DNA from: SCGC-AAA076-P13 sp963926355
Lineage (GTDB): Bacteria > Pseudomonadota > Gammaproteobacteria > Magnimaribacterales > D2472
NCBI GenBank assembly: GCA_963926355.1
Contig: CAWUWW010000004.1
Span: forward strand, 31,506-95,505
DNA length: 64,000 bases
Direction of reading: 5' to 3'
Below, one piece after another: positions 26,489 through 34,323 of the stretch (positions are counted from its first letter, which is position 1; each line of letters begins with the position of its first letter). Below the pieces are notes generated by a model. It did no database searches. It was not told where the DNA came from and saw nothing but the letters and a program-made list of their open reading frames with translations. The translations under genes and the position numbers were made by a program.

Positions 26489-26669
26489 CAAAGAGTCAAT
26501 AATTTTTTATAGTATTTTAGGTGCAATTACCGGATTTATACTAGCCCCTTTTATTAGGAGTTTGATGGACTTCTCAACCCCAGTAGAAATTATTATTACA
26601 AGTTGTTTTATTATTCCAATCTACATAATTGCGAAAAAGATTTTACTAAAATTTGTAATTAAAAATTAA
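26475..26669 (+). CDS. Small membrane protein (64 aa), unknown function
   Basis: Two predicted membrane helices (about 9-25 and 36-54) in a 64-aa protein that starts with ATG 26475 inside the 3' end of the MFS gene (TTG 26469 is the alternative). A GlyxxxGly-like pattern (GAITGFILAP) in the first helix suggests helix packing. It is translationally coupled to the transporter and converges on the glycerophosphodiesterase gene with a 4-bp overlap. No family recognised. Confidence 0.6.
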   Translation: MKLLSKESIIFYSILGAITGFILAPFIRSLMDFSTPVEIIITSCFIIPIYIIAKKILLKFVIKN

Positions 26670-27397
26670 CTATTAAGCGCTTCGATAAGTAGTTTTGGTT
26701 TGTCAGTGATTATCCCGTCAACATTTAAATCAATCAGCTTTTTAAATGTCTTGTTATCGTTAATGGTCCAAACTATTATTTTAAGACCCCTGCTATGAGC
26801 AAAATTCACAAACCTTTTAGTGACCAACTTAAGACCATATTGATATATAGGAATCTGAAGACAGTCGCCTTGTATGGGTTTCTTATATAAACCAAAGCTT
26901 GCGAGCAATAATCTTAAGATCTCTTTAGGACCCATTGATATACATATATTTGAATTAATATTTCTAATTCTTTCAAGTCTTTCACTATTAAAGCTAGCAA
27001 TACAAACTCTATCTTCTGCATTAAGTTTAGTAATTATATTAAGGGCAGGTATTGCGACCTCATCTGTTTTTACATCAATCTGAAAAAAAAGATCTGGAAA
27101 CTGAGTGAGGGCGTCTTCAAGCTTTGGAATTGAATGTGTGTCAAATATCTTTATGCTATCAATATCCTGACTACTCAATGAACTAAAGATAATATCATCA
27201 CCAAGAATTCTCTTTAGAGATTCATCATGAAATATATAAGGAATACCATCAGATGATATCTGTACATCTGTTTCAATGTACTTACAGCCAATAGATTTTG
27301 AGTATTCAAATGAGTGAAGGGTGTTCTCATAAGACTCAATAGAGCCACCTCTATGGGCAAGAACAGCTAGTCCTGAATAATCTAGATATCTTTTCAT
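26666..27397 (-). CDS. Glycerophosphodiester phosphodiesterase
   Basis: A 243-aa GDPD-domain enzyme that releases glycerol-3-phosphate and an alcohol from deacylated phospholipids. LAHRGGSIESYENTLHSFEY, the metal ligands in YIETDVQISSDG and the catalytic His in IFHDESLKRI are intact, and the barrel ends with IIVWTINDNKTF and VDGIITDKP. No signal peptide, so it is cytoplasmic and UgpQ-like. No Pho box was seen upstream. It is divergent from an acyltransferase gene (64-base gap), which suggests a glycerophospholipid link. Confidence 0.92.
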   Translation of the reverse strand: MKRYLDYSGLAVLAHRGGSIESYENTLHSFEYSKSIGCKYIETDVQISSDGIPYIFHDESLKRILGDDIIFSSLSSQDIDSIKIFDTHSIPKLEDALTQFPDLFFQIDVKTDEVAIPALNIITKLNAEDRVCIASFNSERLERIRNINSNICISMGPKEILRLLLASFGLYKKPIQGDCLQIPIYQYGLKLVTKRFVNFAHSRGLKIIVWTINDNKTFKKLIDLNVDGIITDKPKLLIEALNS

Positions 27398-27461
27398 GTG
27401 TCGTTATTGTATACATTATTGAGGTAAAATAAATATACGTTAATTTCATATTTATAATTTT

Positions 27462-28571
27462 GTGAGCAAGTTTGATTCCATAAGACCTTACTATGATAAT
27501 GAGGTAAATGATGTTTTAAAAAGTTTGGCAGTAGATCCAAATGTTATAAATGCTGTTCTATCTTTTGGTGGGTATCAGGTTATAAAAAAACTCCCATTTG
27601 CATCAAGTATGATCTCCTTTTTATTAAAAAATAAAATTAAAAATATTAATTCAATTAAATCTTACCAAGATTTTTTTAAAGTTTTGGTCTCAGGAGTTAT
27701 AGAAAAATCTATAAATAATTTTTCAGTTAGCGGACTTGATAATATAAAAGCTGACTCATCATATCTTTTTATATCAAATCATAGAGACATCACCTTAGAT
27801 TCTGCATTATTAAATTTTTCACTCCATGAAAATGGTTTTAAAACTACAAATAATGCAGTCGGTAATAATTTAATGAATGAAAGGTGGGCCTCAGACCTCA
27901 TGAGGCTGAATAAGAGCTTTATTATTGATAGAAGTGATAAGTCAAAAAAGGATATATACAAGAGTCTTCATCTTGCTTCAGAGTTTATTCATAACTCTTT
28001 GATCGAAAAGAATAATTCAATCTGGATTGCTCAAAAACAAGGAAGATCAAAAGATGGTATAGATTACACAGATCCTTCTGTGTTAAAAATGATCCATTTA
28101 AATGGTCGAAAAGAAACAACGGAATCTGATTATTTCAATTTATTATCCATAGTTCCAGTATCTATATCTTATGAAAAAGACCCAAATGATCTTTTAAAGG
28201 CCAATGAGTTATATTCACTATCTTGCAATAATGAGTATGTAAAAGATGAGAAGGAGGATTTAAAAAGTATAGCTGATGGAATAATAGGTCAAAAAGGTAA
28301 CGTTCATCTTTCAGTAGGGCAGCCTCTACAATTTAATAATTGTAATTATGATGAAATTTCTACCATTATCACCTCTGAGATAAAGTCGTTATATAAACTG
28401 CATTCAACAAATATTGCATCATGCCGTATTCAAGGGATAATAAGCCCAGATAATAATTTTACAGAAGAGGAAATTAATAATTCTGTTAGATATCTAAAAG
28501 ACCGAATGCATGCCATGAAAGATGACATGCAGCCTTTTTTCTTAACTCAATATAGTAACCCAACCTTATAA
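27462..28571 (+). CDS. Glycerophosphate/lysophosphatidate acyltransferase family protein
   Basis: A 369-aa member of the PlsC/PlsB acyltransferase superfamily. The catalytic motif appears as SNHRDITLDSALL (Asn-His-x4-Asp type) near residue 106; NKSFIIDRSD and IWIAQKQGRSKDG correspond to motifs II and III (EGTRS-like). It is longer than PlsC and lacks the N- and C-terminal regions of PlsB. The start is GTG 27462, with TATAAT at 27453-27458 and no ribosome binding site, suggesting a leaderless message. Its stop overlaps the amtB gene end by 6 bases. Confidence 0.8.
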   Translation: MSKFDSIRPYYDNEVNDVLKSLAVDPNVINAVLSFGGYQVIKKLPFASSMISFLLKNKIKNINSIKSYQDFFKVLVSGVIEKSINNFSVSGLDNIKADSSYLFISNHRDITLDSALLNFSLHENGFKTTNNAVGNNLMNERWASDLMRLNKSFIIDRSDKSKKDIYKSLHLASEFIHNSLIEKNNSIWIAQKQGRSKDGIDYTDPSVLKMIHLNGRKETTESDYFNLLSIVPVSISYEKDPNDLLKANELYSLSCNNEYVKDEKEDLKSIADGIIGQKGNVHLSVGQPLQFNNCNYDEISTIITSEIKSLYKLHSTNIASCRIQGIISPDNNFTEEEINNSVRYLKDRMHAMKDDMQPFFLTQYSNPTL

Positions 28572-29849
28572 GTTATAGCCTTGCTCGTTATGCTCTCTAA
28601 TATCTAGACCTTCCTCTTCGTCTTCAGAAGAAACTCTTATGTCTATAAAAATATTAATAGCTTTAAGAATTAAATAAGTAGTTATAGCAGTCCATGCGCA
28701 TATAATTAAAACACCTTCTAATTGAATCATTAATTGTGCTATAGCTCCATCTTCTGATATTCCTGCAGCCCCAGATCCTAGGAAGCCCTCAGGATTTCCT
28801 ACAAAACATAACATAATAATTCCTAATATTCCGCCAACACCGTGTACAGGAAATACATCAAGCGAGTCATCAATTTTAAAATACGACTTTACCAATTGGG
28901 TTGCGTAAAAGCAGACTATTCCAGCCATAAACCCTATTAATAATGCCCCAGCAGGTCCAACAGTTCCTGATGCTGGCGTAATAGTTGCTAATCCAGCAAC
29001 CATTCCTGTTGCTATTCCTATTATTGTAGCTTTGCCTGATTTGACCCACTCAATTGCCATCCATGTTATTGCCCCAGTAGCAGCACTTATGTGAGTAACT
29101 AGCATTGCCATTCCGGCTGACCCATCAGCAGCAACTGCACTTCCAGCGTTGAAACCAAACCAACCAACCCAAAGCATAGACGCTCCGATCATAACCATTG
29201 TTCTGTTATGAGGTGGCATTGGTGTTTGCATAAAGCCTTTTCTTTGACCTAGATATAGCGCGGCAATAAGAGCTCCAATTCCACATGTTGCGTGAACTAC
29301 AAGGCCGCCAGCAAAATCTATGACACCTATATTTGCAAGATATCCACCACCCCAAACCATATGACATGCAGGCAGATAAACAAAGGTAAACCAAAGTACT
29401 GAGAATAAACACATTGACCCAAATTTCATTCTTTCTGCAAATGCCCCTACAACAAGAGCAGGGGTGATAATAGCAAAAGTCATTTGGAATGTTATGAATA
29501 CAGTTTCAGGAAGTGTTCCGCTTATTGAGTCTCTCTCAACACCGTTTAAGAATAGTGCGCTAAAGTCTCCTATTATTAACCCGTCTCCCTTGAAAGCTAA
29601 ACTATAACCATAAACAACCCAACAGACTGATATTAAGCATGCTATTGCAAAGCATTGCATAAGAACAGATAAGACATTTTTAGATCTTACAAGTCCTCCA
29701 TAGAACAAAGCTAAACCAGGAAGCGTCATGAATAATACTAGTGCGGTTGATGTGAGTATCCATGCAGTATCACCTGAATTCAATTCTTCCCCATAGCCTA
29801 AAGGCGCTATAAGTAGACATAAAAATAAAATTAATCCTTTTTTAAACAT
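28566..29849 (-). CDS. amtB: Ammonium transporter (copy 1)
   Basis: Trimeric ammonium channel, about 427 aa from the ATG at 29849, chosen because GGGGA lies just upstream and the N terminus is a cleavable signal peptide (LILFLCLLIAPLGYG) as in AmtB. GLALFYGGLVRSKN, the paired His in HATCGIGALIAA and FPVHGVGGILG, and GFNAGSAVAADG are family signatures. The acidic C-terminal tail after residue 400 is where P-II binds. A sigma-54-type promoter and NtrC-like site lie upstream, so this copy is separately nitrogen-regulated. Confidence 0.93.
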   Translation of the reverse strand: MFKKGLILFLCLLIAPLGYGEELNSGDTAWILTSTALVLFMTLPGLALFYGGLVRSKNVLSVLMQCFAIACLISVCWVVYGYSLAFKGDGLIIGDFSALFLNGVERDSISGTLPETVFITFQMTFAIITPALVVGAFAERMKFGSMCLFSVLWFTFVYLPACHMVWGGGYLANIGVIDFAGGLVVHATCGIGALIAALYLGQRKGFMQTPMPPHNRTMVMIGASMLWVGWFGFNAGSAVAADGSAGMAMLVTHISAATGAITWMAIEWVKSGKATIIGIATGMVAGLATITPASGTVGPAGALLIGFMAGIVCFYATQLVKSYFKIDDSLDVFPVHGVGGILGIIMLCFVGNPEGFLGSGAAGISEDGAIAQLMIQLEGVLIICAWTAITTYLILKAINIFIDIRVSSEDEEEGLDIREHNEQGYNL

Positions 29850-29887
29850 GGTATCCCCTAAAAAAATATGTATATTTACTATATACA

Positions 29888-29903
29888 TGCAATATAGATG
29901 CCA
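29888..29903 (-). promoter_or_regulatory. Sigma-54 promoter of amtB copy 1
   Basis: On the minus strand the sequence reads TGGCATCTATATTGCA, matching the -24/-12 pattern TGGCA-(C/T)-N5-TTGC(A/T) of RpoN promoters. The -12 GC is 39 bases before the amtB ATG. With the NtrC-like site about 57 bases upstream this is a complete nitrogen-starvation promoter. Confidence 0.72.
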
Positions 29904-29951
29904 ATAAAAAAGCTACATTAATAGTAGTTTAAAGTTTGTTTGAGATAAAAG

Positions 29952-29968
29952 CGCACTGTGAATGTGCA
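29952..29968 (-). promoter_or_regulatory. NtrC-like binding site
   Basis: On the minus strand TGCACATTCACAGTGCG: half-sites TGCAC and GTGC(G) separated by seven bases, the NtrC dimer pattern, with one mismatch in the last base. It lies upstream of the sigma-54 promoter of amtB copy 1 and only 7 bases beyond the terminator of the preceding amt operon. Confidence 0.6.
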
Positions 29969-29975
29969 TAAAAGA

Positions 29976-30010
29976 AAAGAGAGCTGTTATTTAGAATAAC
30001 AACTCTCTTT
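29976..30010 (-). terminator. Rho-independent terminator of torF-glnK-amt operon
   Basis: Sixteen-base arms with a single C/A mismatch, AAAGAGAGCTGTTATT and AATAACAACTCTCTTT, close on a 3-base loop. On the minus strand a T-rich run follows (TTTCTTTTAT), so it ends the transcript of amt copy 2 and separates it from amtB copy 1. Confidence 0.82.
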
Positions 30011-30057
30011 AATGGTTTATAGATTAGGAAATATAGGGGGGAACCTAACCAATAAAT

Positions 30058-31296
30058 TTATTTAAATTCTGGATAAGCTTCGACGCCTATTTCAGAAATA
30101 TCTAATCCAATATCTTGCTCTTCATCTGTTGCTCTTATTGGAGAGACTCTATTGATTACAATAATCGTCACTAAACTAGCAATAAATGTAAATCCAGCAA
30201 TAGCAATAACACCAATTAACTGCCACATGAATGAAGCATCAGCATTAGTTAATGGAACGACCATTACACCTAAAATACCAACGATTCCATGAGCAGAAAT
30301 AGCACCAACTGGATCATCTAGCTTAAGAGTTCTATCAAAGAATAAGATAGAGAAATAAACTAAAGCACCACCAGCCATACCAATTAGCACTGCGGCTCCA
30401 GCACTTGGAGCACTAGGTCCAGCTGTAATTGCTACTAAACCAGCTATAGCACCATTCATAGCCATTGTTACGTCCATCTTTCCAGTCTTGATTAGACTTA
30501 AGATTAACGCAGCAACAACACCGCCTGAAGCAGCCATATTAGTATTTAGGAATACCTGACTCACAGCAATTGCTGATGCTTCATTGCTAATAATTAGCTC
30601 AGAACCACCATTAAAACCAAACCAGCCTAACCAAAGAATCCATACACCTAAAGCGGCCATTGGGATGTTTGATCCAGGCATAGGTACTGATATACCGTTA
30701 GCAGTGTATTTACCTTTTCTAGGTCCAAGAACTAGAACAACTGCTAGGGCAGCAGCTGCACCACATAGATGAACTGTTCCTGATCCAGCATAGTCAGAGT
30801 AACCACCTGAACTTAACCATCCACCGCCCCAATTCCAATATCCTTGGATAGGGTAGATAACAGCTGTTAAAACAACTGCGAATGCAAAGAATGGTAATAA
30901 TTTCATTCTTCCAGCTACTGCTCCTGAAACTATAGACATTGCTGTAGCTACAAAAACAACTTGGAAAAAGAAATCAGCCTGTTGTGAGTAATCCATTCCA
31001 TAAGCCATTCCAATTTCATCTAATGGTAACGCTGTAGAAAGTCCAACTGAAGTTCCAAAGGCCGGCAAAATACCGTCAATGATAGTTCCAGCAGGGTACA
31101 TAACAACAAAGCCACATACCAAATACATGATACATGCAATTGAATATAGCCCTAAGTTCTTAGTAACAATCTCAGAGACATCCTTTTTTTGAACAAGTCC
31201 TGCTTCAAGCATGGTAAATCCAGCTGCCATAAACATTACTAGCGCGCCAGACATTACTGCGTAAAAAGTATCTAATGCAAAATTAGTTTCTTCCAT
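30058..31296 (-). CDS. amt: Ammonium transporter (copy 2)
   Basis: A 412-aa ammonium transporter of a distinct subgroup: no cleaved signal peptide; FMAAGFTMLEAGLVQKKDV and TVHLCGAAAALAVVLVLGPRKG replace the corresponding AmtB motifs, while GFNGGSELII and ISAHGIVGILGV retain the pore regions. It lies 12 bases downstream of the P-II gene, the classical glnK-amt pairing. Two divergent Amt copies may differ in affinity; which one P-II blocks cannot be told from sequence. Confidence 0.92.
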   Translation of the reverse strand: MEETNFALDTFYAVMSGALVMFMAAGFTMLEAGLVQKKDVSEIVTKNLGLYSIACIMYLVCGFVVMYPAGTIIDGILPAFGTSVGLSTALPLDEIGMAYGMDYSQQADFFFQVVFVATAMSIVSGAVAGRMKLLPFFAFAVVLTAVIYPIQGYWNWGGGWLSSGGYSDYAGSGTVHLCGAAAALAVVLVLGPRKGKYTANGISVPMPGSNIPMAALGVWILWLGWFGFNGGSELIISNEASAIAVSQVFLNTNMAASGGVVAALILSLIKTGKMDVTMAMNGAIAGLVAITAGPSAPSAGAAVLIGMAGGALVYFSILFFDRTLKLDDPVGAISAHGIVGILGVMVVPLTNADASFMWQLIGVIAIAGFTFIASLVTIIVINRVSPIRATDEEQDIGLDISEIGVEAYPEFK

Positions 31297-31308
31297 TTTT
31301 TATTCTCC

Positions 31309-31647
31309 TTATATTGCCTCAGAACCGGTCTCACCAGTTCTGATTCTGATGACGTCGTCAACAGATGTTATAAATATTTTTCCATCACCAATTTTTCCTG
31401 TCTGCGCCGTAACTATAAGAGTTTCAGTGACAAGGGAAACTTGGTCGTCACCAACCAAGATTTCAAGTTTAATTTTTGGTAATGTGTCTACAGAATATTC
31501 AGATCCTCTGTACATTTCTGTATGTCCTTTTTGTCTTCCATATCCCTTTACTTCTGAGATAGTAAGACCTTCGATACCAGCAGCCACTAAAGCTTCTCTA
31601 ACTTCTTGAAGCTTAAATGGCTTGATTATTGCTGTAACAAGTTTCAT
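31309..31647 (-). CDS. glnK: Nitrogen regulatory protein P-II (GlnK-like)
   Basis: A 112-aa P-II signal protein. The T-loop with Tyr51 in YRGSEYSVD is present, so uridylylation by GlnD is possible. VKGYGRQKGHTE, the B-loop VTAQTGKIGDGKIF and C-terminal VIRIRTGETG motifs bind ATP/ADP and 2-oxoglutarate. The position directly before an amt gene marks it as GlnK rather than GlnB. It lies 19 bases downstream of torF and shares the sigma-54 promoter before that gene. Confidence 0.95.
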   Translation of the reverse strand: MKLVTAIIKPFKLQEVREALVAAGIEGLTISEVKGYGRQKGHTEMYRGSEYSVDTLPKIKLEILVGDDQVSLVTETLIVTAQTGKIGDGKIFITSVDDVIRIRTGETGSEAI

Positions 31648-31666
31648 TGTTATTTAACAGTGACCT

Positions 31667-32260
31667 TTATAGACTTGCTGATATTGAGAATACAAGTGCA
31701 TCTTCATCTGCACCATATCCACCATCAGAAAAGTCTGAATAAGATAAACCACAGTCAAATGAACCACATGTAAATCCATAAGAAATACCGAAGTTATCGC
31801 CATAATTATCATATTCACCGTATGAAACACCAATAGCTCCAAAAGCATATGAGATTTCTGTATAGTCAGGAGCAGAATCTTGACCTAAAGCAAATGTTAG
31901 ACCTAAGTCTGCATAACTTAAAGCAACTACCACTTCTTCAAAATCTAGACCTGTTGCATTTTCAGGATAGTCAAAAGCTACATACCCTAAATCCACACCA
32001 ATTCCACCAACTTCAAAACCATAACCAAAATAGTAATCTAACTCACTACCTGCTCCGTCATTAAAGTTCACATTTGAACCCCAAATCCCAGCATAAAATC
32101 CGCTCTCATCTTCATAATCAAAACCACCTGACATTGCAGGTCCATCAGTTTGAGTCATTCCTCTCCATATGTAGTCAGAAGCGAAACTTACGTTTGCACT
32201 TACACCAGCGAACGAAGGCAGTGAAATTAAAACACCCAACATTAAAAATAACTTTTTCAT
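31667..32260 (-). CDS. TorF-family putative porin
   Basis: A 197-aa outer-membrane protein of the TorF (Gcw_chp) family. A signal peptide ends at SFAG; NVSFASDYIWRGMTQTDGPAMSG is the family start signature, and aromatic, acidic beta strands follow to a C-terminal FSISASL. Members are commonly found beside P-II and amt genes, as here, suggesting passage of a small nitrogen compound across the outer membrane; this is an inference. Strong ribosome binding site AGGAG. First gene of the torF-glnK-amt operon. Confidence 0.88.
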   Translation of the reverse strand: MKKLFLMLGVLISLPSFAGVSANVSFASDYIWRGMTQTDGPAMSGGFDYEDESGFYAGIWGSNVNFNDGAGSELDYYFGYGFEVGGIGVDLGYVAFDYPENATGLDFEEVVVALSYADLGLTFALGQDSAPDYTEISYAFGAIGVSYGEYDNYGDNFGISYGFTCGSFDCGLSYSDFSDGGYGADEDALVFSISASL

Positions 32261-32308
32261 TTTTTCTCCTTTTATTTATAAAAATAGATTAAGTTCACTT
32301 ATACATAA

Positions 32309-32324
32309 TGCAATTGTCGTGCCA
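32309..32324 (-). promoter_or_regulatory. Sigma-54 promoter of torF-glnK-amt operon
   Basis: On the minus strand TGGCACGACAATTGCA is a full match to the RpoN consensus TGGCACG-N4-TTGC(A/T). The -12 GC is 50 bases before the torF ATG. No clear NtrC half-sites were seen between it and the divergent SDR gene; enhancers could lie inside that gene. Confidence 0.82.
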
Positions 32325-32395
32325 ATTATGATTTTTATGATTATCTATATATATAGATATATAATTTAAGAAATTAAATTTATGGAATTCTAATA

Positions 32396-33166
32396 ATGGA
32401 CTTAAATAATAATGTTGCTTTGGTTACCGGTGGTGCCTCTGGATTGGGAAGGGGTGCTGTTGAACATTTTGTTAAGAATGGAGCTAAGGTTGCCATATTG
32501 GATATCAACGACGATAAGGCTAAAGAGGTTGTTGACCTTTTAGGTGAAGAAAATGTTTCCTACTTCAATACAAATGTCATGGAAGAAGAATCTGTTCAAA
32601 ATGCAATAACAGGAATAAAAGAAACTTTTGGAAAACTTAACTTTGTTGTTAATTGTGCAGGCACTGGTTATGGAGCTAGAATTTTAGGAAGAAAAGGACC
32701 CCATCCATTAGATATATTTAAATTTATAATTGATTTAAATCTTGTTGGTACTTTTAATGTAATGCGATTAGGGGCTGAATTGATTGATAAAAATGAACCT
32801 GATGAAAAGGACGAAAGAGGCGTAATTATAAATACTGCTTCAATTGCTGGTTATGAAGGTCAGATTGGTCAAGCAGCTTATAGCGCATCAAAGGCTGGTG
32901 TTATTGGGTTAACCTTAACAGCTGCAAGAGATCTTGCTAGACATAACATTAGAGTATGTACAATTGCTCCAGGAATATTCGATACCCCTTTAATGAGCCT
33001 TGCTGCAGATGAAAGTAAAGAGACGCTTCTAGAGGCTACTCAGTTCCCTCACAGATTTGGGAACGTTAAGGAGTTTGCTCAACTGGCTGAACATATTATT
33101 AATAATACTTATCTTAATGGAGAAACTATTAGATTAGATTCAGCGATGAGAATGGGAGCCAAGTAA
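32396..33166 (+). CDS. SDR-family dehydrogenase (3-hydroxyacyl-CoA dehydrogenase type II-like)
   Basis: A 256-aa short-chain dehydrogenase. NAD-binding TGGASGLGRG (11-20), LDIND after strand 2 (an acidic residue favouring NAD), NCAGTG and the catalytic Ser and YSASK motif (SIAGYEGQIGQAAYSASK) are present. RILGRKG, DKNEPDEKDERGVIINTAS and PHRFGNVKEFA closely resemble HSD17B10-type 3-hydroxyacyl-CoA dehydrogenases, so a role in short-chain or branched acyl-CoA oxidation is likely. Monocistronic by context. Confidence 0.87.
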   Translation: MDLNNNVALVTGGASGLGRGAVEHFVKNGAKVAILDINDDKAKEVVDLLGEENVSYFNTNVMEEESVQNAITGIKETFGKLNFVVNCAGTGYGARILGRKGPHPLDIFKFIIDLNLVGTFNVMRLGAELIDKNEPDEKDERGVIINTASIAGYEGQIGQAAYSASKAGVIGLTLTAARDLARHNIRVCTIAPGIFDTPLMSLAADESKETLLEATQFPHRFGNVKEFAQLAEHIINNTYLNGETIRLDSAMRMGAK

Positions 33167-33175
33167 CTATAAGTT

Positions 33176-33310
33176 TTACTGAATAGATGCCCAGTAAGTC
33201 ATGGCAATAACGCCAATAACTATTAGGATTAATATTACGTTTGCATCTGATTTGCTATCTTGATTAGCTTCCTCAGATTCATAGTATTTTTTAGATTCAT
33301 CATCATTCAT
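33176..33310 (-). CDS. Small tail-anchored membrane protein (44 aa)
   Basis: A 44-aa frame with a highly charged first half (MNDDESKKYYESEEANQD) and one C-terminal membrane helix (about 25-42, ILILIVIGVIAMTYW). It starts 2 bases downstream of the acuI-like gene's stop, with CGGAG as ribosome binding site inside that gene's end, so it is probably co-expressed. No family recognised. Confidence 0.62.
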   Translation of the reverse strand: MNDDESKKYYESEEANQDSKSDANVILILIVIGVIAMTYWASIQ

Positions 33311-33312
33311 AA

Positions 33313-34296
33313 TTAAACTCCGTGTTTTATGACAACTCTTCCAATTTGCTGTCCGTTAAGTATTTTATCAATCTCTTTATCAATATCTTCTAAAGAAATT
33401 AGCTTTGAGTATTTTTCTAAATTAAGCAACCAATCATTTGCTAGAAGATTCCATAGCTCTTTCTTAAATTCTAATGGAGATTCAGCTGAGTCAATTCCTA
33501 TTAATGAAACTCCTCTCAATATAAAAGGGAAAACAGATGAGGTAAATTTCATACCAGCAACATTACCACAACAAGAAACCGCACCTTCGTTTGCAATCAT
33601 TGATAGCATTTTTGACAATATATCACCGCCAACTGTATCAACCCCGCCTCCATAAGCAGCTTTATCAAGTGCTTTTACAGGATCAGCCATGAACTCTTTT
33701 CTATCTATAATTTGAGTGGCCCCCATATTTTTTAAGATTTTATCCTGTTCTGGCTTTCCAGTTATGGCATGAACTTCGTATCCAAGGTTTGATAGTAGAT
33801 TCACAGCAACAGACCCAACTCCACCCGAAGCACCTGATACAAGAACAGGAAGTTGTTTTGAAATCCCTGAATCTATAATTTTCTTTACAGATGCAGCTGC
33901 AGTTATTCCAGCCGTCCCTATATTCATAGCTTCATTAAGTGAAAGACCATCTGGAAGTTTTACAACCCAATTAGAGTTGAGGTGAACTATCTCTCCAAAG
34001 CCTCCAAATTCAGCCATTCCTATCTTATAACCAGTAGCAACTACCAAATCCCCTTTAGAAAAATTATTATCTGTTGATTCTAGTATCTCTCCAGCCACAT
34101 CAATTCCTGGAACAAATGGGTATGATCTAACGACCCCTTTAACTCCAGTCGCTGCCAATGCATCTTTATAGTTAAGTGACGAGTAGTGAACTTTAATAAT
34201 AACTTTACCTTCTTCAATTTCAGGCTTATCTAACTCTTTGACTGAGCCTTTAAATACTCCATCACTTTCTTCTACTAAATAAGCTTTATATTTCAT
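33313..34296 (-). CDS. acuI: AcuI/YhdH-family acryloyl-CoA reductase-like oxidoreductase
   Basis: A 327-aa zinc-free medium-chain reductase. YSSLNYKDALAATG, VRSYPFVPGIDVAG, the NADPH-binding VSGASGGVGSVAVNLL and the family-specific VDTVGGD are typical of YhdH/AcuI, which reduce acryloyl-CoA to propionyl-CoA. In marine bacteria AcuI detoxifies acrylate from dimethylsulfoniopropionate or 3-hydroxypropionate; no DMSP lyase is in the window, so that link is not shown. A small membrane protein follows in the same direction. Confidence 0.85.
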   Translation of the reverse strand: MKYKAYLVEESDGVFKGSVKELDKPEIEEGKVIIKVHYSSLNYKDALAATGVKGVVRSYPFVPGIDVAGEILESTDNNFSKGDLVVATGYKIGMAEFGGFGEIVHLNSNWVVKLPDGLSLNEAMNIGTAGITAAASVKKIIDSGISKQLPVLVSGASGGVGSVAVNLLSNLGYEVHAITGKPEQDKILKNMGATQIIDRKEFMADPVKALDKAAYGGGVDTVGGDILSKMLSMIANEGAVSCCGNVAGMKFTSSVFPFILRGVSLIGIDSAESPLEFKKELWNLLANDWLLNLEKYSKLISLEDIDKEIDKILNGQQIGRVVIKHGV

Positions 34297-34323
34297 TATT
34301 TTATCTCTTAATTATTACTATTT

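Noticed and set aside
31349..31609. 86-aa open frame opposite the P-II gene
   Set aside because: Shadow of a well-conserved gene on the other strand; no independent start signals.
32342..32359. 18-bp perfect palindrome made only of A/T plus one G/C pair each side
   Set aside because: AT-only symmetry is expected by chance in this composition; it lies upstream of the sigma-54 promoter but does not resemble an NtrC site.
33313..34296. Evidence for a DMSP degradation cluster
   Set aside because: Only the AcuI-like reductase is present; no DMSP lyase or demethylase is nearby, so the pathway cannot be claimed.
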